From: Streptomyces seoulensis
GTDB taxonomy: Bacteria > Actinomycetota > Actinomycetes > Streptomycetales > Streptomycetaceae
DNA length: 64,000 nucleotides
Reading direction: 5' to 3'
NCBI RefSeq assembly: GCF_022846655.1
Contig: NZ_AP025667.1
Coordinates: 3,323,001-3,387,000 of the forward strand
Made by a program: the position numbers and the translations under genes
In this document: positions 8,518-16,385 of the stretch, piece after piece
How the letters are laid out: each line of letters starts with the position of its first letter
How positions within the stretch are numbered: the first letter of the stretch is position 1
Notes under the pieces: generated by a model
The model's input: only the letters and a program-made list of their open reading frames with translations
Told to the model about the DNA's origin: nothing
The model's database searches: none

Positions 8518-9570
8518 TCACAGCCGCTTCGCGCTGCGGAACAGATCCGCGTAGAAGCCGCTGCCGTCGATACGGGAGACGCCGCCCTTGTCTCCCATGG
8601 TGGGGCCGTTCTGTTCCTTGCGGCTGGAGATGAAGACCTTGTGGCCCGCGGTGTCCGGTCCCAGGTAGAGGGCGACGTGGTCGATGTGGTCGCCGGTGCG
8701 GTGGTCCATCTTGAAGAACAGCAGGTCTCCGGGTTGCAGCCGGTCGGTGTTCTTGGGCCGGGCGTACCAGGGCGCGGAGCCCTGCAGTTCGATGATGTCC
8801 ACACCGGTCTTGGAGCGGGCGATGCCGTTGGCCGTGCGGGGCAGGCCGTCGCCCGAGGTGTCGGTGGCCATCAGCGGGAACCGGGACCGGTAGCCCCACA
8901 CCATGCGCATGAAGCCGGAACAGTCCAGGGCCCGGTACCGGTCCTGGTGCGGCTGCATCGTGGCGCCGCTGCGGAAGGTGTACGGGATGCCGAGGTAGTC
9001 GTAGAAGTCGTTCTGCTCGAACCGGTCCACGCCGTCCGGCTTGTAGGGGCCGAACACCGCGTCACCCGCGTACGGGACGCCCTGCGCGTCCTTCTTCACC
9101 GGGGCGCCCTGCACGTACTGGAAGGCGATGGCGAAGACGTCGTCCTGCTGGCTGCCGTAGTTCTCCTTGAACCAGTCCTTGAACCACTGCTGGTTCTGGG
9201 CACCCTTGGTCCAGGGCTCGGGCAGGAGGCGGACCCAGTCGTCGGTGACCACCTTCGTGCTGGTGCCGGCGGGCTCGCCGAAGGTACGCGAGGGCCCCTT
9301 CAGGGCGGCGGTGCGGGCCCCGTCGGTGAAGGTGGCGACGACCGCGCCCTTGTCGTCGCGCAGCACCGTGCGGGCGGGGTCGTTCAGCCGCTCCCAGGTC
9401 TGCTGTCCGGTGTGCTTGCCCGAGGTGCTCGGGGCGTCGTCGGTGACCGTGTGCACGGTGACCTCGGCCTGCTGGTCCTTGCGCAGTTCGTAGGTGCAGT
9501 AGGCGCTGCCCGCGAGCAGCGCGAGCACGGTCGCCGCGTGGACGACGGGGCGGCCTTTGCGCTTCGGCAT
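8518..9570 (-). CDS. Secreted NlpC/P60 cysteine peptidase, candidate gamma-PGA hydrolase
   Basis: The 350-residue protein has a basic N-terminus and one signal-anchor span (residues 8-24). The catalytic domain is in the second half: the nucleophile Cys in YRALDCSGFMRMVWG, and His in GDHIDHVALYLG, followed by a Lys/Arg-Glu-Asn loop. These are the hallmarks of NlpC/P60 gamma-D-glutamyl peptidases such as Bacillus PgdS. It is the last gene of the capA-HAMP-capB-capC string, 35 bp after capC, so cutting or releasing polyglutamate outside the membrane is the simplest role. A peptidoglycan endopeptidase function remains possible. Confidence 0.75.
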   Translation of the reverse strand: MPKRKGRPVVHAATVLALLAGSAYCTYELRKDQQAEVTVHTVTDDAPSTSGKHTGQQTWERLNDPARTVLRDDKGAVVATFTDGARTAALKGPSRTFGEPAGTSTKVVTDDWVRLLPEPWTKGAQNQQWFKDWFKENYGSQQDDVFAIAFQYVQGAPVKKDAQGVPYAGDAVFGPYKPDGVDRFEQNDFYDYLGIPYTFRSGATMQPHQDRYRALDCSGFMRMVWGYRSRFPLMATDTSGDGLPRTANGIARSKTGVDIIELQGSAPWYARPKNTDRLQPGDLLFFKMDHRTGDHIDHVALYLGPDTAGHKVFISSRKEQNGPTMGDKGGVSRIDGSGFYADLFRSAKRL

Positions 9571-9605
9571 GATGTGGGTGCTCCAGGGTGCGGGGGGATG
9601 CGGAT

Positions 9606-10088
9606 TCAGGCGGACGGCATGGCGCCGAGCAGGATGCCGGCGGTCAGGACCACGTAGGTGGCCAGGGTGACGCCGCCGACGGACAGCAGCGTGGCTCCCT
9701 TGGGCTGGCGGACAAGCTGGTAGCCGATGAGGCCCGGCACGATGAACCCGAGCGTCTGGTTGGCGTAGAGCAGCGGGAATTCCGTCTGCAGCACGATGAT
9801 CACGGTGGCCTGGATGAGGACGCCGCTGAGCACGACGGCCGCGAAGAGCCGCTTGCCGTAGAGGATCACGTAGCGCTGGAGCAGGAGCGTGGTGACGTAG
9901 GTCAGGACGGTGACGCCGACCACGAGCGCGGCACGCTGCAGGTCCTCGATCAGGGTGAGCGCGAGCCAGCCCGGCGTGATCATGCCGCCCGGCGACAGAT
10001 TGGTCGTCAGGTAGCACATCAGGGAGAACATGAGCCCCAGGCCGATGCCGATGGCGGCGATCTCGGGGGTGAGGACGGAGGGGATCAA
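9606..10088 (-). CDS. capC: Poly-gamma-glutamate synthase membrane subunit CapC/PgsC
   Basis: This 160-residue protein is almost wholly hydrophobic, with about five membrane spans, beginning LTPEIAAIGIGLGLMFS and containing YLTTNLSPGGMITPGWLAL, the most conserved PgsC stretch. Its length fits the family (about 150). The TTG start at 10086-10088 overlaps the capB stop (TTGA) and has GGAG at a good distance, so the two are translationally coupled. In Bacillus, PgsC partners PgsB in the membrane-bound synthase that polymerises glutamate and helps move the chain across the membrane. Confidence 0.9.
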   Translation of the reverse strand: MIPSVLTPEIAAIGIGLGLMFSLMCYLTTNLSPGGMITPGWLALTLIEDLQRAALVVGVTVLTYVTTLLLQRYVILYGKRLFAAVVLSGVLIQATVIIVLQTEFPLLYANQTLGFIVPGLIGYQLVRQPKGATLLSVGGVTLATYVVLTAGILLGAMPSA

Positions 10089-11659
10089 CGCTGTTCTCCT
10101 GGACTGTGCCACTGCCGGTTGTCGTCGGCGGGGTTCATGGGCGGTACTCGGGGTTCGAAGAGGCCGCGGTCCGCTGCCGGGGCCGCCGGGCTCCCGGTGC
10201 CGACGGGGTACTGCTCCGTCGCGGCCGGATAGGGCTGGGCCGGGGCCTGGTAGGGCTCCTCCCGGGCGTCGTACCCGGGGTACGGACGTTCGTCCGGGTG
10301 CTGCCCGAGGGGGTGGGGCGGGTACGGCTGCTGGGTGTAGCGCTCCTCGTACGCCTGCGGATAGCGCTGGTAGGGGTCGATCCGGGGGACGTAGAGCGGC
10401 ATGGTCTCGACGTGCACGGGCTGGTCGGGCCGCTCCGGCGGGTGGGCCGGTGCGCTGTCCGCGGGTTCGTCGGGGCTTTCGTCGGCCGGGAGTTCGGCGA
10501 GGTGCTCCAGCAGGATCTCGCCCTGGCCGTGGATGTTGCCGATCGCGACCAGTGAGGACTCGGGGCCGAGCTTCTCCAGCAGCGAGGCCATGAACTCCTC
10601 GGGGTCGCGCTTGTCGCCGCCGAGGTCCACGGCGCGGGACCGGAACGCGGTGGGGATGGCGTCGATGGCGGACCTGGCCGGGTGGCCGATGACGAAGACG
10701 TGCTCGGGGTCGAGGTCGGGGATGATCTCGCCCATCTGGCCGTTGCGCTCGACCCGGTCGGGGCGGCAGTTGATGACGACGTTGAGCGGTCGGTGGATGG
10801 CCCCGAGGTCGAGGAGCTGATTGATGTTCATCAGCGTCGACTCGGGGTCGTTGGCCGCGAAGACGTTGGCGAAGCGCAGCCGCTTGCCCTGGGGGGTCAG
10901 GTAGCGCTCGACGGAGAGGACACCGGGGTCCGGCGGAGCCTCGTACATCCCCCGCAGGGCGGTCTCCCGCTCCACGCCGAGGAGTTCGGCGACGGTGAGC
11001 GCGATCGCGACGTTCTCCTTGAAGGTGAACCAGCTGAATCCGCGCAGCTCCTCGTCGCTGACCGTCTCGGGGTCGGCGTAGATGAGCCGGCAGTTCCGGG
11101 CGTCGGCCTCCTCCTGGAGGATGTGGAAACGTTCCTTCTCAGCGGTGACGCAGATGCCGTCCTCCGGCATCGACCGGCACAGCGAGCGCGCCACGTCGTC
11201 CAGGGTGGGACCCATCTCGGCGAGGTGGTCCTCACGGACGTTGCACAGCACGCCGATCGTGGAACGGATCAGCTTGGACTGGTTGATCTCCTGCAGCGCC
11301 GGCATGACGGCCATGCACTCGATGACGAGGGCGTCGGGCCGGTAGGCGGCGGCTCGGCGCACGATGCCGATCTGCTCGACCACGTTGGCGATGCCGAACT
11401 TGCGGTAGACCGGTTCCTCGGTGGCGTCCGGGTGGATGAACCGGGCCGCGGTGCCGGTGGTCTTGGCGACGGTGGTCAGGTCACCGCCGCGCAGCGCGCC
11501 CGCGCACAGCCGGGTGATGGAGGACTTGCCCCGGATGCCGTTGACGAGGACGCGGGTGGGTATCTGGTCGAGGTTGGTGAAGTGCCGCCGCTGCTCGACG
11601 ATGCCCGCGACGAGCAGGATCGCGCAGCACACCAGCAGCACGGTGTAGAGGAAGAGCAC
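10085..11659 (-). CDS. capB: Poly-gamma-glutamate synthase ATP-dependent ligase CapB/PgsB with long C-terminal tail
   Basis: CapB belongs to the Mur-ligase-like amide ligases and uses ATP to link glutamates through the gamma carboxyl. The 524-residue product has an N-terminal membrane anchor (residues 1-20), a P-loop GIRGKSS at about 41-47, NVREDHLAEMG, WFTFKENVAIALTVAELLG and FAANDPEST. The enzymatic core ends near residue 390, which is the size of Bacillus PgsB (about 393). The remaining 134 residues are a low-complexity tail rich in Pro and Gln with 11 Tyr, which may be a target of phosphorylation or an interaction arm. The stop overlaps the capC start. It follows the double-HAMP gene by 6 bp. 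Confidence 0.9.
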   Translation of the reverse strand: MLFLYTVLLVCCAILLVAGIVEQRRHFTNLDQIPTRVLVNGIRGKSSITRLCAGALRGGDLTTVAKTTGTAARFIHPDATEEPVYRKFGIANVVEQIGIVRRAAAYRPDALVIECMAVMPALQEINQSKLIRSTIGVLCNVREDHLAEMGPTLDDVARSLCRSMPEDGICVTAEKERFHILQEEADARNCRLIYADPETVSDEELRGFSWFTFKENVAIALTVAELLGVERETALRGMYEAPPDPGVLSVERYLTPQGKRLRFANVFAANDPESTLMNINQLLDLGAIHRPLNVVINCRPDRVERNGQMGEIIPDLDPEHVFVIGHPARSAIDAIPTAFRSRAVDLGGDKRDPEEFMASLLEKLGPESSLVAIGNIHGQGEILLEHLAELPADESPDEPADSAPAHPPERPDQPVHVETMPLYVPRIDPYQRYPQAYEERYTQQPYPPHPLGQHPDERPYPGYDAREEPYQAPAQPYPAATEQYPVGTGSPAAPAADRGLFEPRVPPMNPADDNRQWHSPGEQR

Positions 11660-11665
11660 GGGTGA

Positions 11666-13969
11666 TCAGTTCCTTATGTACTGCTGGTCCGCCGGGGGCT
11701 GGGTGCGGCGCGGCTGTTGGCGGCGCTGTACCTGCAACTGCTGGCGGATGAGTTCGAGCGAGCGGGTGACGGCTCCCACCTCGTCGTGATGCTGAGGGAA
11801 GAGCACGGCCTTGCGGTCGCCGTCGGCCAGCGCTTCGCTCCGGTCGGCCAGGGTCCGCAGCGGGCGGGCGACGACGATGTGCAGCCAGCCCAGGCAGGCG
11901 ACGGCAGCGGCGGCACCGAGCAGACCGGCGAGCACGGTGCGGTTCTGGGTGTCGTATCCGGGGATCGCGAGCCTTTCCACCGGCTGCCAGCTCACCACGC
12001 TCCAGTGGAGCGACTGGGCCGGGCCGCTGCCGGCGAACGGGGCGGCGGCGGCGATCCGCACACCGTGGTCGCGGTAGAGCACGCCGTTCGGCCTGGCCTT
12101 CTTGCCGAGCTTCTGACCGCTGGCCGTGACGAGGTCTTCGAGGTGGCCGTCGGGCAGCGACTGGAAGGCGAGGAAGCCGGTGTTGCCGGCGATCACGGCG
12201 CCTCGGTCGTCCACGAGGCGTACGACTCCCATGCCGGGCCGGTTGAGCAGCGCGTTGAGGAACTCGATGCGGAACTCGCCGACGAGGCGGTTGCCCTTGG
12301 CGCCGGGGATCTCGGCCGTGCCGACGACCAACGGCTCCTTGTCGCCCCGCCCGAGCAGCCTGAGCGGCGTGGCCGACGTGCGGCGGGAGCCGGGCAGGCG
12401 CGGTTCGTCGCCCTTGCGGGCCACGATGTCGCCGGAGGAGTCGATCACGTAGAGCGAGCGGTAGCGGGTGTTCTCGTCGAGCGTGCGCTTCAGGACCTCG
12501 TCCATGTCGGCGGGCTCGGTCCGGTCGCCGATGAGGGAGCCGACGGACTGGAGGTCGGCCTCGCCCTCGTTGAGCGCGCGCCGTACCCGGTCGCTGAGCG
12601 TCTGGGTGCGTTCGCGCTGGTCGCCGACGAGTTGCTGCGGAACGGTCGCCGTGCCGTCGGCGCGGTTGAGCAGCAGCATCAGCGGCGCGGACCAGGCGAG
12701 CAGCAGTACGGCGCAGATGACGAGCAGGGCGCGGATACCGACCCTGCGCATGCCGCCCGGACGCGTCGCGCGGCTGCCCGCGGTGGCGGACTCGCCGAGC
12801 AACTGATGGCGCAGCCGTTCCAGGGCCTGGCCGACGCGGTGCGCCTCACCGAAGCGGGGCACGGTGACGGGCCTGGTCAGATCGCCTCGGGTGAGGCGGC
12901 GGGACTCCAGGAACAGCCGGATCAGCGGACGCTGCACAGTGCCGAGGAGAAGCGCCACGGCTGCGGCGCCCACCAGGAGCAGCGCGCCGCCGGCCAGCAC
13001 GCCGAAGACGGTGGAGCCGGCGCGGCCGGAGTCTTCGTCGACCTTGATCATGGCGACCACGGACAGGCCGAGCCGGGAGGCGGTGGTGACCTCGCCGGGT
13101 TCGGGCGACGCGAGGGTGGCGTATCCGGCGACGGGCCGGTCGCTCAGCGGATGTCCGCCGAGCAGGCTGCCGCTGACGCCCTGGTAGCCGCCGCTGCCGG
13201 GTTCCTTGGTGCTGCGGGGGTCCTGCTGGGCCCGGCGGGCCGCGTCGTGGGCGAAGGTCTCGAGCTGCTTGCGCAGGCTCTTGATCTCCTTGCGGTCGGC
13301 GCTGGTGCGGGCCTGTTCGGGCTCGGCGATGCCGTCGCTGCTGAGGACCGTGCCCGCGCTGTCGACCACGGCGATGGAGCGGAACTGGCCGAGGCTGATG
13401 CCGGGGAACTGGAGATTGCTGGAGGCGACCAGCAGGAGCTGTGGCCTGCCCGGCCAGGACAGCAGGGCGAAGGACAGCAGACGGGTCTCACCGTTGCGCA
13501 GCCGGACCATGCGCGGCGCGAGTCCGTCCTCGTCACCGAGGGTGGAGGTGTCCACGGAGGTGAGGGGGACGGTCTCGCCGCGGGCGGCGACGAGTTTGCC
13601 GCTGCGGATCTCGACGACCGCCGTCCCCGCCCACTTCTGGTAGGTGCTGCCGAGCTTGTCGAGCGCCGCGTCACCGGAGACCGGCGGCCCGGCGCTGAAC
13701 AGCTCGGCGGACCGGGTGAGGTCGGTGACGGACTCGTCGATGGAGGCGCGCAGCGCGACGGCGCCGTCCTCGGCGAAGTGCTGCTGGGAGGTCAGTACCG
13801 CCTTGGGCACCCCGGCGTCGTCCACACGCCCCAGTGCGAGGGCGGTCACTCCCGCCAGCGAGAGCAGGAGCACGCAGAGGACCGCGATCGGCGGGCGGAT
13901 GCCTCCGATCAGCGACATGTCGGCGCGGCGGCGGGCGCGGTGCTGCCCCGCCGGGGGCGGTGAGGCCAA
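11666..13969 (-). CDS. Tandem sensor protein with two extracellular domains and two HAMP domains, no kinase
   Basis: The 767 residues form two copies of the same layout. Copy 1 has a membrane span (25-46), an extracellular Cache-like part, a span (320-343) and a HAMP segment with SRRLTRGDLTRPV. Copy 2 has a span (412-434), an extracellular part with RYRSLYVIDSSGDIVARKG, a span (678-700) and a second HAMP segment with ADRSEALADGDRK. It ends shortly after the second HAMP in a Gln/Arg-rich tail; no histidine kinase, cyclase or chemotaxis domain follows. The TTG start at 13969 has GAGAGGA upstream; an ATG at 13918 is an alternative. Placement between capA and capB suggests a structural or regulatory part in polymer export. 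Confidence 0.75.
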   Translation of the reverse strand: MASPPPAGQHRARRRADMSLIGGIRPPIAVLCVLLLSLAGVTALALGRVDDAGVPKAVLTSQQHFAEDGAVALRASIDESVTDLTRSAELFSAGPPVSGDAALDKLGSTYQKWAGTAVVEIRSGKLVAARGETVPLTSVDTSTLGDEDGLAPRMVRLRNGETRLLSFALLSWPGRPQLLLVASSNLQFPGISLGQFRSIAVVDSAGTVLSSDGIAEPEQARTSADRKEIKSLRKQLETFAHDAARRAQQDPRSTKEPGSGGYQGVSGSLLGGHPLSDRPVAGYATLASPEPGEVTTASRLGLSVVAMIKVDEDSGRAGSTVFGVLAGGALLLVGAAAVALLLGTVQRPLIRLFLESRRLTRGDLTRPVTVPRFGEAHRVGQALERLRHQLLGESATAGSRATRPGGMRRVGIRALLVICAVLLLAWSAPLMLLLNRADGTATVPQQLVGDQRERTQTLSDRVRRALNEGEADLQSVGSLIGDRTEPADMDEVLKRTLDENTRYRSLYVIDSSGDIVARKGDEPRLPGSRRTSATPLRLLGRGDKEPLVVGTAEIPGAKGNRLVGEFRIEFLNALLNRPGMGVVRLVDDRGAVIAGNTGFLAFQSLPDGHLEDLVTASGQKLGKKARPNGVLYRDHGVRIAAAAPFAGSGPAQSLHWSVVSWQPVERLAIPGYDTQNRTVLAGLLGAAAAVACLGWLHIVVARPLRTLADRSEALADGDRKAVLFPQHHDEVGAVTRSLELIRQQLQVQRRQQPRRTQPPADQQYIRN

Positions 13970-14139
13970 GGGACGGTCCTCTCGGGCTTAGTGGTGCATG
14001 TGTCGTGTTCCGGCACAGGTGTGACACCAGGGGTATGTCCGGAAGCGAGACCCGAAAAGGAGTCGTAAGGTTGCACCGATCTTCACGTGATCTACGCAAC
14101 ATCTGCCGCCTTGTGGTCATTGCTGATCGGCGGAGCCCG

Positions 14140-15354
14140 TCATTCGGGCAGCGGAGTCAGCGCCTTCAGGCCGTCATCGGCCGCGCCGCGGTTGAGCAGG
14201 GTGCCCTCGGTGCGCTCGAAGGCCAGCCGCAACCGGGCCTTCTGTCGACTCGTGAGCCCATGGCCGTCCTCCAGCGCGGCCGGTACGTCCAGCAGGCGGT
14301 AGTCCTGCGCGTCGTCGGGGGCGGACGGGTTGCCGTCGGGGCTGTTCCCGCTGTCCGGCGGGATCTCCAGCAGCGTCGGCTCGAAGCGCGGCCGGACGTC
14401 CCAGTGGCCCTTGCCGTGCTCGGTGAACGAGAACCAGGCGATCACGCCCTCCTCGGTCAGCCCGGTCGGCGCCTCGTGCCGCGCGATCTGGTTGCCGAGC
14501 CCGTAGGCGATCCAGGTGCCGTCCACCTTCTCCATCGGCTGTACGACGTGCGCGTGGTGGCCGATGACGAGGTCGACGCCGGTGTTCTCGGCGATCTGCC
14601 GTGCGAAGGCGGTCTGCTGGGCCGACGGGTCGGGCTGGTGCTCACGACCCCAGTGCAGGGAGAGGATCACCACCTCGGCACCGGCCGCGCGGGCCCGCCC
14701 CTCGGCCGCCTTGACGCGCTCCAGGCTCGCCCGGTTGGCCAGCCACGGCTTGTCGGCGGGCAGGCGGTGCGGCTCGTTGAAGCCGTACGCGAACGACAAC
14801 TGCGCGACCTTGACGCCCTTGACGTCCATGATCAGCGGGGTGAGCGAGTCCTTCTTCGTCCGGAAGGAACCCGTGTGCTTCACACCGGCCGCGTCCAGCG
14901 CGTCCAGGGTGCGCTTCACGCCCTGGTACCCGTGGTCGAGCGTGTGGTTGGAGGCGGTGGAGCAGGTGTCGTAGCCGAGATTCTTGATCGTCTCGGCGGT
15001 CTGCGGAGGCACCTGGAAGTCCGGGAAGCCCTCGAACGGGCCGCCAGGGGTGCCCATCACCGGCTCGAAGTGGCAGATCGCGAGGTCGGCCTTGCTGATC
15101 ACCGGCTCGACACCGGCCATCAGCGGCCCGAAGTCCAGTCCGGCCATCCCGGCGCCGGTGGTCTTCGCGTCCTTGCGCGCCTGGTCGATGAGCTGGGGGT
15201 GCATCAGGATGTCGCCGGCCGCCGCGACCGTGAAGGAACGTCCACCACCCTGGTCGTCCGAGCCTCCCGGAAGGAGGCCGCAGCCGGCGGCTCCGGCGAG
15301 GAGAGCGAGCGGGCTCAGCAAGGTCAGCAGCGTGCGGCTGCGGCGTCTGTTCAC
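14140..15354 (-). CDS. capA: CapA family poly-gamma-glutamate biosynthesis lipoprotein
   Basis: CapA/PgsA proteins have a metallophosphatase-like fold and are needed for gamma-PGA export or anchoring. The 404-residue product from GTG 15352-15354 has a basic start, a hydrophobic segment and a lipobox-like LAGAAGC at about residue 25. The domain follows with AAAGDILMHP, CHFEPVMGTPGG, STASNHTLDHGYQG, SLHWGREH and VIGHHAHVVQPME, the conserved CapA blocks, and YGLGNQIARH. It leads the minus-strand capsule gene string, separated by 170 bp from the HAMP gene, so a second promoter may lie there. No clear ribosome-binding site precedes the GTG, and only 20 bp separate it from the divergent gene, so a leaderless mRNA is possible. 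Confidence 0.85.
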   Translation of the reverse strand: MNRRRSRTLLTLLSPLALLAGAAGCGLLPGGSDDQGGGRSFTVAAAGDILMHPQLIDQARKDAKTTGAGMAGLDFGPLMAGVEPVISKADLAICHFEPVMGTPGGPFEGFPDFQVPPQTAETIKNLGYDTCSTASNHTLDHGYQGVKRTLDALDAAGVKHTGSFRTKKDSLTPLIMDVKGVKVAQLSFAYGFNEPHRLPADKPWLANRASLERVKAAEGRARAAGAEVVILSLHWGREHQPDPSAQQTAFARQIAENTGVDLVIGHHAHVVQPMEKVDGTWIAYGLGNQIARHEAPTGLTEEGVIAWFSFTEHGKGHWDVRPRFEPTLLEIPPDSGNSPDGNPSAPDDAQDYRLLDVPAALEDGHGLTSRQKARLRLAFERTEGTLLNRGAADDGLKALTPLPE

Positions 15355-15374
15355 CGGGATATCTTGATACAACC

Positions 15375-16352
15375 ATGAGAGCCAACTGCTCACGCACCAT
15401 AACGATCGCAACAATTCTCCTCGTCGTCGCCGGTCTCGCCGGGGCGGCGACCGTGGTGCTTCGCAACGCGCGCACGGTGACCGGGGCCGCCGCGGACCAC
15501 CGTGACGACGAGCGCGCACCGCGCACCGACCTGGCGCGCACGGTGGCGGACTTCACTCGGGGATTCGGCCCCGGACACGGCTACCGGGAACCCGACAGGG
15601 CGGACCGCGAGGCCGTCGCCACGGCGATCGGTCTGCTGCTCGACGGCCACCGCCATGAGGCTGAACAGCAACTCTCCCAGCGGGACTTCACCGTACGCAC
15701 GATCGTCGACCAGGTCTCCGGCCGCCACTACACCGAGGTCGCCGACCGCACCGACGACGCCGTCGCACCACGCGGCTGGGGCCGGTTCTACCTCGATCTC
15801 GACCACCGCCCGCGCTGGTCGGTACAGGTCCCGCACCCGGTCGCCGATCAGGGCACGGAGCAGCTCGCGGTGCGCGTGCTGCGGGACTCACCGGGTGGCG
15901 TTCTTGTGATCGCAGGTGCACATCGCAAAGCGGGCGAGGGTAACTCGGCCGATGTGGCGCACCGCCGGGACACCGTCTTCCACGCCGTCTGCGCCGAGCT
16001 GGCCCGCCGGGGGATGCCGGGTGTCCAACTGCACGGCTTCGCGGCCTCCTCCGCGCCGGACCATGACGTCATCGCCTCCACCGGCGTCGGCCGGGAGGGC
16101 CGCTCCGACGGCCGCGCGCTGGCCGACGCACTGGGCGCTCATGGCTTCCGGGTGTGCCGGGCCTGGGCCCGGACCTGCCCGCTGGAAGGCCAGGAGAACA
16201 TGCAGGGCCGCGTCGCCGATGCCCGGCATGTGCCGTTCCTGCATGTGGAGTTCGCACCGGCGGTACGCGGTGCGGACGCGGCCGCGGAACAGGCGGCACA
16301 CGACATCGGTACGGTCACCCGTCGCTGGGAGAAGGCCCCGTCGGCACGATGA
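15375..16352 (+). CDS. Secreted or membrane-anchored hypothetical protein, possible gamma-PGA hydrolase
   Basis: The 325-residue product has one N-terminal span (residues 8-28) and an extracellular remainder. The second half has VLVIAGAHRKAG, then a His/Asp/Arg-rich helix (SADVAHRRDTVFHAV), GVQLHGF, and near the end ADARHVPFLHVEFAPAVR. This order, with a His in a strand-loop, a second His after QL and a late V-E-F-A-x-x-x-R, loosely resembles zinc-dependent poly-gamma-glutamate hydrolases (phage PghP family). I could not confirm a family. It is transcribed away from capA with 20 bp between the start codons, which supports a capsule-related role. The ATG lacks a clear Shine-Dalgarno sequence. 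Confidence 0.6.
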   Translation: MRANCSRTITIATILLVVAGLAGAATVVLRNARTVTGAAADHRDDERAPRTDLARTVADFTRGFGPGHGYREPDRADREAVATAIGLLLDGHRHEAEQQLSQRDFTVRTIVDQVSGRHYTEVADRTDDAVAPRGWGRFYLDLDHRPRWSVQVPHPVADQGTEQLAVRVLRDSPGGVLVIAGAHRKAGEGNSADVAHRRDTVFHAVCAELARRGMPGVQLHGFAASSAPDHDVIASTGVGREGRSDGRALADALGAHGFRVCRAWARTCPLEGQENMQGRVADARHVPFLHVEFAPAVRGADAAAEQAAHDIGTVTRRWEKAPSAR

Positions 16353-16385
16353 ATCCGATCTCGGCCGGTGATCGAAGAGACGTCC

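Noticed and set aside
13834..15378. A 514-codon plus-strand frame opposite capA
   Set aside because: It is entirely antisense to the CapA gene, which has a lipobox-like signal and conserved motifs.
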